Assembly: GCA_019247135.1 (NCBI GenBank)
Contig: JAFAPL010000283.1
Coordinates: forward strand, 1 to 8,033
Direction: 5' to 3'
Origin: Chloroflexota bacterium
GTDB lineage: Bacteria > Chloroflexota > UBA6077 > CF-72
Length of the DNA: 8,033 nt
Part shown: one piece after another, positions 1 to 6,728 of the stretch
Position numbering within the stretch: the first letter of the stretch is position 1
Layout: each line of letters begins with the position of its first letter
Made by a program: the position numbers and the translations under genes
The notes under the pieces: model-generated
Told to the model about the DNA's origin: nothing
What the model saw: only the letters and a program-made list of their open reading frames with translations
Databases searched by the model: none

Positions 1-590
1 TGTACTTCGGTGGCGCGTCGGCCGCGGCCATCGACGTCGGAGCGCAACATGCAGACGTGTACATGCTGTGGGGGGAACCACTCACGGCCGCGCGTGAACG
101 ATTGAATGGAATGCGCGCCGCTGCGCTCCGGCACGGCCGGAGCCTGCGATTCAGCCTCTCGGTCCGGCCGATCATCGCGCCAACCGAGTCGGCCGCGTGG
201 CGCAAGGCCGAAGACATCGCCGAAAGAGCGCTCGCTCAGCGTCAACGCTTCTTGAGCTCACGCGGCAGACGCGAGGACAGTTCTGTTGGTTCGGCTCGCC
301 TGCGCGCCGCGGCCGCGGAGCGCGAGGTGCACGACACGCGGCTCTGGACCAGGGTCGCCGCGATCACGGGTGCGGCGGGGAACTCGACGGCGCTCGTGGG
401 TACCCCCGAGCAGGTGGCCGAATCGCTGCTGGCGTACGTCGATCTTGGCATCGAGGCGCTGTTGATCCGCGGTTTTTCTCCCCTGGAGGACGCGATCGAT
501 TACGGCCGCGAATTGATCCCACTGATACGCCAGGCCGTCGGCCGGCGCGAAAGCACGCGACTCGCCGCGGCGTCCGCGGCCGAGCGCTAG
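1..590 (+). CDS. SsuD-like LLM-class flavin-dependent monooxygenase, C-terminal part (5' end outside window)
   Basis: The reading frame is open from position 3 to a TAG at 588-590, giving the last 195 residues of a protein whose family is usually about 350-380 residues. It therefore starts to the left of the window. It belongs to the bacterial-luciferase-like (TIM-barrel) flavin monooxygenases, which use reduced FMN and oxygen. Support comes from the ADVYMLWGEP segment (around 45-80), the TALVGTPEQVAESLLAYVDL segment (around 390-450) and the RGFSPLEDAIDYGREL segment (around 466-515), all typical of SsuD-type members. By ungapped comparison with E. coli SsuD from memory, the Arg226-x-His228 pair reads Ser-x-Arg (159-167) and the loop Arg297 reads Thr (366-368). 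True alkanesulfonate desulfonation is therefore doubtful, and another substrate is likely. It probably shares a transcript with the ppx-like gene 8 bases downstream. The family is sure; the substrate is unknown. Confidence 0.9.
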   Translation, partial: YFGGASAAAIDVGAQHADVYMLWGEPLTAARERLNGMRAAALRHGRSLRFSLSVRPIIAPTESAAWRKAEDIAERALAQRQRFLSSRGRREDSSVGSARLRAAAAEREVHDTRLWTRVAAITGAAGNSTALVGTPEQVAESLLAYVDLGIEALLIRGFSPLEDAIDYGRELIPLIRQAVGRRESTRLAAASAAER

Positions 591-598
591 CATCTCGT

Positions 599-2119
599 AT
601 GCAGCCGGACGGCGCCGCGGCCACCACGCTCGGCGTCATCGATATTGGATCCAACAGCGGGCGGGTGATCGCCGCTTGCGTCAGCGGCGCCAGTCACATC
701 GAGGTGATCGCAGACGCGGGCAGTCCCCTGCGGCTGGTGCGCGATGTAGTCCGCTCCGGCCGGCTGAATCCGGACACCATCGAGCGCACGATTCAGATCG
801 TGCGCGGGTTCAAAGCCGTCGCCGAGGCCGCCGGGGCCGAGCGCACTTGCGCGGTTGCGACCGCGGCGGTACGCGAGGCAAAAAACGGGGAGGCGTTCAT
901 CGAGCACGCGCGACGAGAGCTCAGCATTCCCGTCGACATCGCCGACGGTGATCAGGAAGCGAACTTCGGTTTTCTGGGCGCCGCGCACGGCCTGCCGGTG
1001 GAGCACGGCGTCGTCCTCGACGTGGGCGGCGGAAGTTTGCAGATCGTTCATTTCCGCAACCGACGCATGGAACGCTCGTGGAGTCTGCCACTCGGGGCGC
1101 TGCGGCTCAGCGATCGTTTCCTCAAGGCCGACCCGCCAGGTCGCGGCGAGATGCGCAGTCTCAAAGAGTATGTCTACGAGCGCCTCCAGCGCGCCGGTGT
1201 CGAATCGCTCGCGGCCGACGAGCACCTGATCGGCACTGGCGGCACGATTCGCAATCTGGGGAAGATGGATCGTCGTGCGCAAACGGAGTATCCAATCAGC
1301 CGTCTGCACGGGTACGTGGTGGAGCGCCCTCGCGCCGACGACGTCACCTCCGTGCTCGCGAAAACCCCCGGGAATGCGCGCGGCCGTCTGCCGGGCCTCA
1401 ACGCCGAACGCGCGGATTCGATCGTTGGTGGAGCGCTCGTGGTCCAGGCAGTTATGGACCGGCTGCTGGCGCCAGATCTCACGGTCTCCGGTTACGGTCT
1501 GCGCGAGGGCGTCGCCCTCAGCAACCGCACTCAGACCCCGGCACCTGTTGCCGATGTCCGTCGATCCGCGGTGAACGCGCTTGGTGCACACTTCACGAGC
1601 TACAACGCTGCGCTGGCGGATCGGCGTGCCGATGCGGCGATGCGTCTGCTGGAGTCACTGGAGCCGCGGATGAGCTTCGAGCTCCGCGACGCCGCGGCGT
1701 GCGCGGCACGCCTGCTCGATATCGGTCGAAGCGTGGATCACTATCGGCGCCACGCTCACGCGGCGCGAATTGTTGCCGATGCCAATCTGGATGGTTATTC
1801 ACACCGGCTGCTAGCCCTTGTTTCGGCGATCCTCCTCGCTGCAGGCGAGCGCGAAGCGAGCACGAAAGGGTATGCCCCGTTGCTTGGTCCGAACGATCAG
1901 GTCGGAGTGGAGCAGGCGGCAGCGACGATCGTCCTCACCGAGGCGCTCGTGCGCTATGGCACCTCTGAGTTGGCTGCGAGCTGGCCCGAACGGAGAAACG
2001 GACAGGTTGCGCTGGCGGTGCCTGTCGTGGATAGGTGGCCGCTGGAGGCGCCCATCCAACGTGCGGAACGGGCTTTCGGAGTTAGCTTTAGCCTCCCAAC
2101 AACCGCGAACGCCGCCTGA
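599..2119 (+). CDS. ppx: Ppx/GppA family exopolyphosphatase-like protein
   Basis: This 506-residue cytoplasmic protein is close in length to E. coli Ppx (513). It has the ASKHA-fold Ppx/GppA domain: phosphate-1 loop DIGSNSGR (residues 15-22), phosphate-2 loop LDVGGGS (140-146) and the IGTGGTIRNLGK segment (from 211). Glu120 in DGDQEA aligns with the catalytic Glu121 of E. coli Ppx. The family removes terminal phosphate from polyphosphate and/or (p)ppGpp. The C-terminal half is the usual HD-related helical region, but the His-Asp position reads Leu373-Asp374 (LLDIGRSVDHYRRHAHAA), so that domain is probably not a working HD hydrolase. The ATG at 599 is chosen because homology begins about 10 residues later and no other start lies close by; the frame stays open leftward only as a shadow of the monooxygenase gene. 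No clear Shine-Dalgarno precedes it, so coupling to the upstream gene (8-base gap) is likely. Ppx versus GppA activity cannot be told apart by eye. Confidence 0.93.
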   Translation: MQPDGAAATTLGVIDIGSNSGRVIAACVSGASHIEVIADAGSPLRLVRDVVRSGRLNPDTIERTIQIVRGFKAVAEAAGAERTCAVATAAVREAKNGEAFIEHARRELSIPVDIADGDQEANFGFLGAAHGLPVEHGVVLDVGGGSLQIVHFRNRRMERSWSLPLGALRLSDRFLKADPPGRGEMRSLKEYVYERLQRAGVESLAADEHLIGTGGTIRNLGKMDRRAQTEYPISRLHGYVVERPRADDVTSVLAKTPGNARGRLPGLNAERADSIVGGALVVQAVMDRLLAPDLTVSGYGLREGVALSNRTQTPAPVADVRRSAVNALGAHFTSYNAALADRRADAAMRLLESLEPRMSFELRDAAACAARLLDIGRSVDHYRRHAHAARIVADANLDGYSHRLLALVSAILLAAGEREASTKGYAPLLGPNDQVGVEQAAATIVLTEALVRYGTSELAASWPERRNGQVALAVPVVDRWPLEAPIQRAERAFGVSFSLPTTANAA

Positions 2120-2142
2120 GCGCGCGTCAGCCGACGGCGCGC
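2120..2142. terminator. Bidirectional GC-rich stem-loop between the convergent ppx and dppC ends
   Basis: Bases 2120-2128 pair with 2133-2142 to give nine base pairs (C-G, T-A, G-C, C-G, then G-C, C-G, G-C, C-G, G-C) with one bulged G at 2137 and a four-base loop AGCC at 2129-2132. It begins directly after the ppx TGA and spans the dppC TGA (2127-2129), so both converging transcripts would carry it. Neither strand shows a T-run after the stem. It is therefore either a non-canonical terminator or an mRNA 3'-end stabiliser. The pairing is seen in the sequence; the function is inferred. Confidence 0.45.
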
Positions 2143-3065
2143 ATGCTCCGCCTGGTCGAGCGTAGACGTGGGTCCATCGCGTCACGCAGGCCGTCGCCCA
2201 TGACGTTGAAGCCGAAGACGACGAGCATGAGCGCGAGGCCCGGGACGATCATCACATGCGGAGCCATCGGCGCCCACTGGAGGCTGTTCTGGAGCATCGA
2301 ACCCCATTCGGCCGTCGGTGGTGGAACACCCAGCCCCAGGAAACTGAGGCCGGCGGCGGTCATGATCGCCGCGGGAATCAACAACGTGGTCTGGACGATC
2401 AGGGGCGCCATGATGTTCGGCAGAATGTAGCGGGCAATGATTGCGCGGTCGCGGTTGCCGGTCGCGACGGCGGCCTCGACGAAGGTGCTTTGCTTGACCG
2501 AGAGCGCCAGACCCTGTGCCAGCCGCGCATATTGTGGAATGTGGTACACGGCGATGGCGATCACGACGTTATTTACTCCATTTCCCAGAATGGCAATGAT
2601 CGTGAGCGCGACAATGAGGGCGGGAAACGCCAGCAGGATGTCCATCAGTCGCATGATCCACATGTCGAGCCGTTCGTAATAGGCGGCGAGCATGCCGAGT
2701 AGCGCCCCAATGATGGCGGCCGACAGGATGGCGGCGAGGGAAATGTAGAGTGACATGCGGGCGCCCCAGATCACCCGGCTGAGCAGGTCGCGGCCCTGGT
2801 TGTCGGTCCCCAGCAGGTGCAGCGAGCTTGGAGGGGCCAGGGCGTCCCGAACGTTTACCTGATCGGGGTCCATCGGCGCGAGCTGAGGCGCGAGCAACGC
2901 AGTCAGGACGAAGATGAGGACGATGACCGCACCCGCCGCCGCCAGTCTCTCGTTGCGAGCAAAGCGGAGAGTCGCCTCCACCACGGAGTGGATCCATCGG
3001 CCGGAATCGCGGACCGTTTCGGAGGTCGCCGGTGCAACCTTGTTGAGACTGGTCTCGGCTGTCAC
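2127..3065 (-). CDS. dppC: DppC-type ABC transporter permease (peptide/nickel/opine family)
   Basis: This 312-residue inner-membrane protein is the second permease of a family-5 solute importer. The N-terminal cytoplasmic stretch is followed by a first membrane helix (about residues 41-60). Next comes the DppC/OppC signature LLGTDNQGRDLLSRVIWGAR (84-103), then further hydrophobic helices (about 105-128, 142-162, 166-178, 219-241 and 270-290). The cytoplasmic EAA loop that contacts the ATPase starts near residue 197 (EAAVATG...) and ends in YILPN. The C-terminus DGLRDAMDPRLR is typical. The start is GTG at 3065-3063: an AGGA at 3076-3073, overlapping the dppB stop, sits 7 bases ahead, so translation is probably coupled. 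It is the last gene of the operon and no ATPase gene follows. Exact solute (di/oligopeptide, glutathione, opine, metal chelate or other amide) cannot be read from a permease. Confidence 0.95.
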   Translation of the reverse strand: MTAETSLNKVAPATSETVRDSGRWIHSVVEATLRFARNERLAAAGAVIVLIFVLTALLAPQLAPMDPDQVNVRDALAPPSSLHLLGTDNQGRDLLSRVIWGARMSLYISLAAILSAAIIGALLGMLAAYYERLDMWIMRLMDILLAFPALIVALTIIAILGNGVNNVVIAIAVYHIPQYARLAQGLALSVKQSTFVEAAVATGNRDRAIIARYILPNIMAPLIVQTTLLIPAAIMTAAGLSFLGLGVPPPTAEWGSMLQNSLQWAPMAPHVMIVPGLALMLVVFGFNVMGDGLRDAMDPRLRSTRRSMRAVG

Positions 3066-3072
3066 CAGGAGT

Positions 3073-3076
3073 TCCT
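3073..3076 (-). promoter_or_regulatory. Shine-Dalgarno of dppC overlapping the dppB stop codon
   Basis: On the minus strand the dppB stop TAG (3077-3075) runs straight into AGGA (3076-3073), followed by 7 bases and the GTG start of dppC. This supports the GTG as the start and suggests that ribosomes finishing dppB help initiate dppC. Confidence 0.6.
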
Positions 3077-3995
3077 ATCGATACCGGACCCGCGGATCCA
3101 GGAACGTGTAGAGTACGTCGACCGCGAGATTTACCAGCACGAACGATGCACCGAAAATCAGCAAAGCGCCCTGAATCATGGGAATGTCCCGCTGCGTGAC
3201 CGCCGTTACGAGGAGACGCCCCAATCCGGGCCACGCGAACACTTGCTCGGTAACGACGGCTCCCCCGAGCATGTAGCCGAAGCGGAGGCCGATCACCGTC
3301 ACGATCGGAAGCAGCGCGTTGCGCAGGGCATGCCAGCCGACGACCGCCGATTCGCGCAGGCCTTTGGCCCGTGCCGTGCGGATGAAGTCCTGGCCCATCA
3401 CTTCCAGGAGTGACGACCGCGTCATGCGGGTGATGAACGCGACGGAGAAGGCACTGAGACACACGGTCGGCATGACGAACGCCTGCCACGTCGCTTTGCC
3501 CGCACTTGGGAGCACGTGCAGGGTGACGCTGAAGTAGTAGGCCATCATGAGGCCGAGCCAGAAGACCGGTACAGAGATGCCGAACAGTGCCACGATCGTC
3601 ATCAGGTGATCCCAGACGGTGCCGCGCTTGATCGCCGCAACGGTGCCGAGAGTGACTCCAAGCGCGCTGGCCAGGATGATGGCGGCGACGGACAGTTCGA
3701 CGGTGTTGACGAAGCTGGGGAGTATCTCCTGGCTGACGGGGCGGCGAGTCTGAACGGACTTGCCCAGGTCGCCCCTGGCGATACCCTGGAGATAGTTCGC
3801 GTACTGGACGAGCACCGGCTGGTCGAGTCCGAGCTCGTGGCGGGCAGCCTCAACGGCCTCCTCGGTGGCATACCCGCCGACGTACATGCGGGCGGCGTCG
3901 CCCGGAATCAGCTGGAACGCGAAAAACACCAGCGTGACCACCAGGAACAGGACCGGGACGCTGGCCAGCAAGCGTCTGGCGATGAAACGACCCAT
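3075..3995 (-). CDS. dppB: DppB-type ABC transporter permease (peptide/nickel/opine family)
   Basis: This 306-residue inner-membrane protein is the first permease of the importer. It opens with the hallmark of DppB/OppB proteins: RRLL (residues 7-10), a membrane helix (about 11-30) and then the FQLIPGDAAR segment (27-36). The ELGLDQPVLVQYANYL segment follows (54-69), with GDLGKSVQTRRPV at 75-87. Further membrane helices lie near 100-122, 131-157, 173-190, 228-248 and 276-297. The EAA-type loop that docks the ATPase is around 203-230 (DFIRTARAKGL...LRNALLP). The end, LDPRVRYR, is standard for the family. The start ATG is at 3995-3993. The 21-base gap from the binding-protein gene holds only a poorly spaced AGCAGG, so initiation may be weak or coupled, which would fit fewer permease than binding-protein copies. 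Family is certain, solute unknown. Confidence 0.95.
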   Translation of the reverse strand: MGRFIARRLLASVPVLFLVVTLVFFAFQLIPGDAARMYVGGYATEEAVEAARHELGLDQPVLVQYANYLQGIARGDLGKSVQTRRPVSQEILPSFVNTVELSVAAIILASALGVTLGTVAAIKRGTVWDHLMTIVALFGISVPVFWLGLMMAYYFSVTLHVLPSAGKATWQAFVMPTVCLSAFSVAFITRMTRSSLLEVMGQDFIRTARAKGLRESAVVGWHALRNALLPIVTVIGLRFGYMLGGAVVTEQVFAWPGLGRLLVTAVTQRDIPMIQGALLIFGASFVLVNLAVDVLYTFLDPRVRYR

Positions 3996-4016
3996 CTGCA
4001 GTGCAGTGCCTGCTGG

Positions 4017-5735
4017 TTACTGCGACCGCCAGGCAAACTGGGCCGGGAAGTTGTTGGGCGGTCCGTCCAGGTAGATACCCTGAATGTTGTCCTTCATCGC
4101 GATCCTCTGGTTCAGGTCCACCAGCTGGATGAGCGGCGCGTCGTCGAACACCATCTTGATGATTTGCGCGTACTGCTTGTCTCGTGTGGCGGTGTCAGGC
4201 GCGCTGTTGGATTGCTCGATGAGCTTGTCCACCTCGGGATTGGAGTAGTACGCCCGGTTGTAATAGCGGGGTGGGAAAGCCTTGCTGCTATACAACATGT
4301 TCGCCACGTAATCCACTCCGCCACTCGGGTCGTTGAAACTCAAGGAAACCATGTCGTACTGCGCATCCTGGGGTGGTACGCTGACGCGGGGGTTGAACGT
4401 GGCGTTGTCGAGCACGGTCAGCTGTGCGCCGATGCCGACGTTCTTGAGCTGACCCTGGACCAGCTCGGTGATCTCGTAGTCGCCGGCAGTGGCTCCCTTG
4501 GTGCACCAGATGTTGGGAGTGAGTTTCTGGCCCGACTTTTCGCGTATCCCGTCAGATCCGAGCGTCCAACCCGCGTCGTCGAGTAATTGCTTCGCTTTGT
4601 CCGGGTTGTATTGATAGACACCCGCGGGAGAAAAGCCGTCCAGCCCAGGTGTCGCGAACATCGCCTGGGCCGGCTTGGCGCTGCCGAGATAGATGGATTG
4701 AACGATGCCATCCTTGTCGACGGCATAGTTGATGGCCTGCCGAACTCTTTTGTCGTCGAGGCCCGGGTGCTGAGTGTTCATGGTGATGTACCACTGCTGA
4801 GAACCAAGCCCCTCGATCACCTTCACGCCCGGCGTGGTTTTGAAGCGCTGAAAATCGGGCGCAAGAATCTCTGTCGCCACGTCGGTATCACCTGAGGCGA
4901 GCATTGTCGCGCGGGTGTTCGCGTCCTGGACGATTTTGATCACCACGTTGTCGAAGTAGGGTAGCCCCTTCTGCCAGTAGTCCGGATTTTTCTTCATCAT
5001 GATCGAGTCGTTCGTGTTGAAATCCGTCACCATGTACGGCCCGGTCCCGCAGGCCTGACTCTTCATCGCGTCGTCGCCGTTCTTCTCAACGAAGGTGGGG
5101 CTGTACATCGCAAACGAACGATTCGCCAGGACGGAGCTCAGTCCGCTATACGGGTGGTCCAGCTTGATCCTGGTCGTCGTGTCGTTCACGACGTCGACCG
5201 TCTTGAAAGGCAGCAGGTCGAAGGGAGAGTACTTCTTGTTGATTTTCCGCTCGAGGTTCCACTTGACAGCCTCGGCGTTGAAGGGCGTGCCGTCGTGAAA
5301 CTTGACTCCGTCCTGGAGCTGCCACGTGACGGTGAGGCCATCGGACGAGACCTGCTCATCCTTGACCAGCATCGGGTGGACTTTCTGATCGGGGCCCCAA
5401 TCGAAGAGGCCATCGTAAGCCCAGAGCCCGAACTGATTGACGCCGGTCTGAAGCACGGCCATCACGTCGATGTTCGTGCCGAAAGGCATCGCCCAGGTGA
5501 GCGTACCGCCGGCGACGGGTTGCGCGGTCGCAGAAGTCGACGCGGCACCCGCCGTGGGAGCGGAGGACGCGCCTGTCGCGCCGGCGCTGGCGGGCGCCGC
5601 CGTTGACGCCGGCGGCGCGCTGGAAGTGCAGGCCGCGAGCACACCACTCGCGGCGGCCGCACCCAACCCAGCCACCATCACGCGGACAAAGGAGCGCCGA
5701 GACAGCAACTCCGGATCCTTGTTAGAAGCTCTCAT
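4017..5735 (-). CDS. Family-5 (Dpp/Opp-type) solute-binding lipoprotein with Tat-like signal
   Basis: This 572-residue extracytoplasmic receptor belongs to the importer encoded by the next two genes. The N-terminus has a twin-arginine motif SRRSFV (residues 12-17), an Ala/Gly/Val-rich h-region (18-32) and a lipobox LAAC with Cys36 as the predicted lipidated residue. A flexible Ala/Ser/Thr/Pro linker runs from about 37 to 75. The SBP_bac_5 domain then fills the rest, with typical segments GGTLTWAMP (76-84), DGLTVTWQLQDGVKFHDGTP (132-151), CGTGPYMVTDF (roughly 230-240) and a DKRVRQAINYAVDK segment near the middle. The ATG at 5735-5733 has a full AGGAGGT 6 bases upstream and overlaps the previous stop as ATGA. 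No binding-pocket residue could be tied to a particular ligand. Peptides, opines, glutathione and other amides are all possible. Confidence 0.95.
   Translation of the reverse strand: MRASNKDPELLSRRSFVRVMVAGLGAAAASGVLAACTSSAPPASTAAPASAGATGASSAPTAGAASTSATAQPVAGGTLTWAMPFGTNIDVMAVLQTGVNQFGLWAYDGLFDWGPDQKVHPMLVKDEQVSSDGLTVTWQLQDGVKFHDGTPFNAEAVKWNLERKINKKYSPFDLLPFKTVDVVNDTTTRIKLDHPYSGLSSVLANRSFAMYSPTFVEKNGDDAMKSQACGTGPYMVTDFNTNDSIMMKKNPDYWQKGLPYFDNVVIKIVQDANTRATMLASGDTDVATEILAPDFQRFKTTPGVKVIEGLGSQQWYITMNTQHPGLDDKRVRQAINYAVDKDGIVQSIYLGSAKPAQAMFATPGLDGFSPAGVYQYNPDKAKQLLDDAGWTLGSDGIREKSGQKLTPNIWCTKGATAGDYEITELVQGQLKNVGIGAQLTVLDNATFNPRVSVPPQDAQYDMVSLSFNDPSGGVDYVANMLYSSKAFPPRYYNRAYYSNPEVDKLIEQSNSAPDTATRDKQYAQIIKMVFDDAPLIQLVDLNQRIAMKDNIQGIYLDGPPNNFPAQFAWRSQ
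5732..5735 (-). other. ATGA stop/start overlap coupling the decarboxylase-like gene to the binding-protein gene
   Basis: The minus-strand ATGA contains the start codon of the binding protein (5735-5733) and the TGA stop of the upstream gene (5734-5732). This arrangement is classically associated with translational coupling and shows that the two genes are co-transcribed. Confidence 0.85.
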
Positions 5736-6727
5736 GCGCGCACCTCCTGGAGTGATCCGTCGATGGATGCTTGTGTCAAAGCCTCGAATTCCGCGAAGAC
5801 GGACCGCGGACCGAGTTGGTGAGAAGTCAGCTTCTGCGCGGCTTGCTCCTCACAGAACGCGGCAATCATGCGTTCGTTTGGCTCGACCCCATATGGGTGG
5901 AGGTCGTTACCGATCAAGCGCGTGTCACGCTCGATCTCCTCCAGCAGCCACGGCAGAATCTCCGCGATCGACCGGAAGCCAGCCTCGGTAAGTTTGCGAG
6001 CCTGATCGAATGCCTGGTACACCGAGCCGACGACCTCTGGATGAGCTTCGACGAGTTCGCGGCGCAGGACGATGATGTGGTGGCCCGGATAGATGCCCGT
6101 GCGTGCATAATACGACTGCTCAACGGTTGCAAAATCCGGGTACAGCCGCCGTAGACCGGAGTTTGCATCGTAGAAGCCGTCCGGCGGCCAGGGACACACC
6201 AGCGCTTCGATGGCACCGTCGCGCAAGAGATCAACCAGCAGATGGTTGGAGTCGCGACGCACACCAGCGGGAAGAGTGTCGTTCGGAACGGGCTTGTAGC
6301 CGGCACTCACCTGGCCCACGAGCCAGTCAACGTCGAACGTGTCGACGCCCTGGTCTCGGAGCAGGGCACGCGCCCAGGTATTGCCGGTCGCCGGCCACTC
6401 GTTGATGCCCACGCGTTTGCCGCGCAAGTCTTTCAACTCACGGAGATTGCTGTCCGCGCGCACGAAGAAGCAGCGGTGGCGGAAGCCGCGCATGAGGAAA
6501 ATGGGCAAACCGACCACGGACCGGTCCCCGTTCGCCAGGGCCAGCGAATAACGCGCGAAGGATGCCTCGCCGCCATGCACGTCGCCCGTGTTGGCGGCCA
6601 CGCGCGGCAAGGCATCCCACGTGCGGATCAGGTTGAGGTCGACACCGTTCGGCCGCACGTCGCCGTTGGCCAGGGGCTGCACGTAAGCGTAGTTACGCGT
6701 GATCAGTGTGATGGGAACATCGGACAT
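5732..6727 (-). CDS. 4,5-dihydroxyphthalate decarboxylase-like protein (type 2 periplasmic-binding-protein fold, no signal peptide)
   Basis: This 331-residue protein resembles the family annotated as 4,5-dihydroxyphthalate decarboxylase (Pht5-like), which shares the fold of type 2 solute-binding proteins. The N-terminus goes straight into a beta-strand (ITLITRNYAYVQPL, residues 6-19) with no signal peptide or lipobox, so it should be cytoplasmic. Diagnostic segments are NGVDLNLI (27-34), EASFARYSLALANGD (54-68), LPIFLMRGFRHRCFFVRAD (74-92) and DLRGKRVGINEW (100-111). Further on are GIYPGHHIIVLRRELVEAHP (211-230) and a helical C-terminal part. It heads the importer operon and overlaps its binding-protein gene by 4 bases. 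The ATG at 6727 is preferred: upstream frame residues are only the antisense of the amidohydrolase N-terminus, and an AGGTG lies 11 bases ahead. True decarboxylase activity and substrate are unproven. A second binding role for the operon's solute cannot be excluded. Confidence 0.82.
   Translation of the reverse strand: MSDVPITLITRNYAYVQPLANGDVRPNGVDLNLIRTWDALPRVAANTGDVHGGEASFARYSLALANGDRSVVGLPIFLMRGFRHRCFFVRADSNLRELKDLRGKRVGINEWPATGNTWARALLRDQGVDTFDVDWLVGQVSAGYKPVPNDTLPAGVRRDSNHLLVDLLRDGAIEALVCPWPPDGFYDANSGLRRLYPDFATVEQSYYARTGIYPGHHIIVLRRELVEAHPEVVGSVYQAFDQARKLTEAGFRSIAEILPWLLEEIERDTRLIGNDLHPYGVEPNERMIAAFCEEQAAQKLTSHQLGPRSVFAEFEALTQASIDGSLQEVRA
5742..5748 (-). promoter_or_regulatory. Strong Shine-Dalgarno of the binding-protein gene
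   Basis: AGGAGGT, a full match to the core anti-16S sequence, lies 6 bases before the ATG at 5735, inside the last codons of the preceding gene (Leu-Gln-Glu-Val-Arg-Ala). It is the best ribosome binding site in the window and fits a receptor made in excess over its permeases. Confidence 0.85.
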
Positions 6728-6728
6728 G
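6725..6728. promoter_or_regulatory. Interlocked divergent start codons (CATG)
   Basis: The palindrome CATG holds the minus-strand ATG of the decarboxylase-like gene (6727-6725) and the plus-strand ATG of the M20 amidohydrolase (6726-6728), so the two coding regions overlap by 2 bases. Each has a plausible but modest ribosome site inside the other's reading frame: GGGA at 6713-6716 for the + gene and AGGTG at 6743-6739 for the - gene. Promoters must lie inside the opposite gene or the real starts differ slightly. The + frame also has ATG at 6711 and GTG at 6699, 6735, 6744 and 6756. I see no convincing -35/-10 pair. Confidence 0.6.

Noticed and set aside
197..598. Upstream extension of the ppx frame
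   Set aside because: The extra residues are Arg/Gly-rich shadow sequence of the overlapping monooxygenase. The phosphatase homology begins about 10 residues after ATG 599.
587..1591. Minus-strand open frame of 334 codons opposite ppx
   Set aside because: It shows no family features, and the opposite strand has the Ppx/GppA phosphate loops.
3996..4016. Short TGCAG/GCAGG repeats between the binding-protein and dppB genes
   Set aside because: The arms are only four to five bases. I could not make a convincing attenuator or processing hairpin from them.
3516..4586. Plus-strand open frame of 356 codons across dppB and the binding-protein gene
   Set aside because: It is a Val/Asp/Glu-rich shadow spanning two genes with strong homology signals on the other strand.
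6660..6700. Possible sigma-70 promoter (TTGGCC at 6666-6671 with TAGTTA at 6690-6695)
   Set aside because: The -10 match is too poor and the spacing is 18, so it could be chance inside coding sequence.
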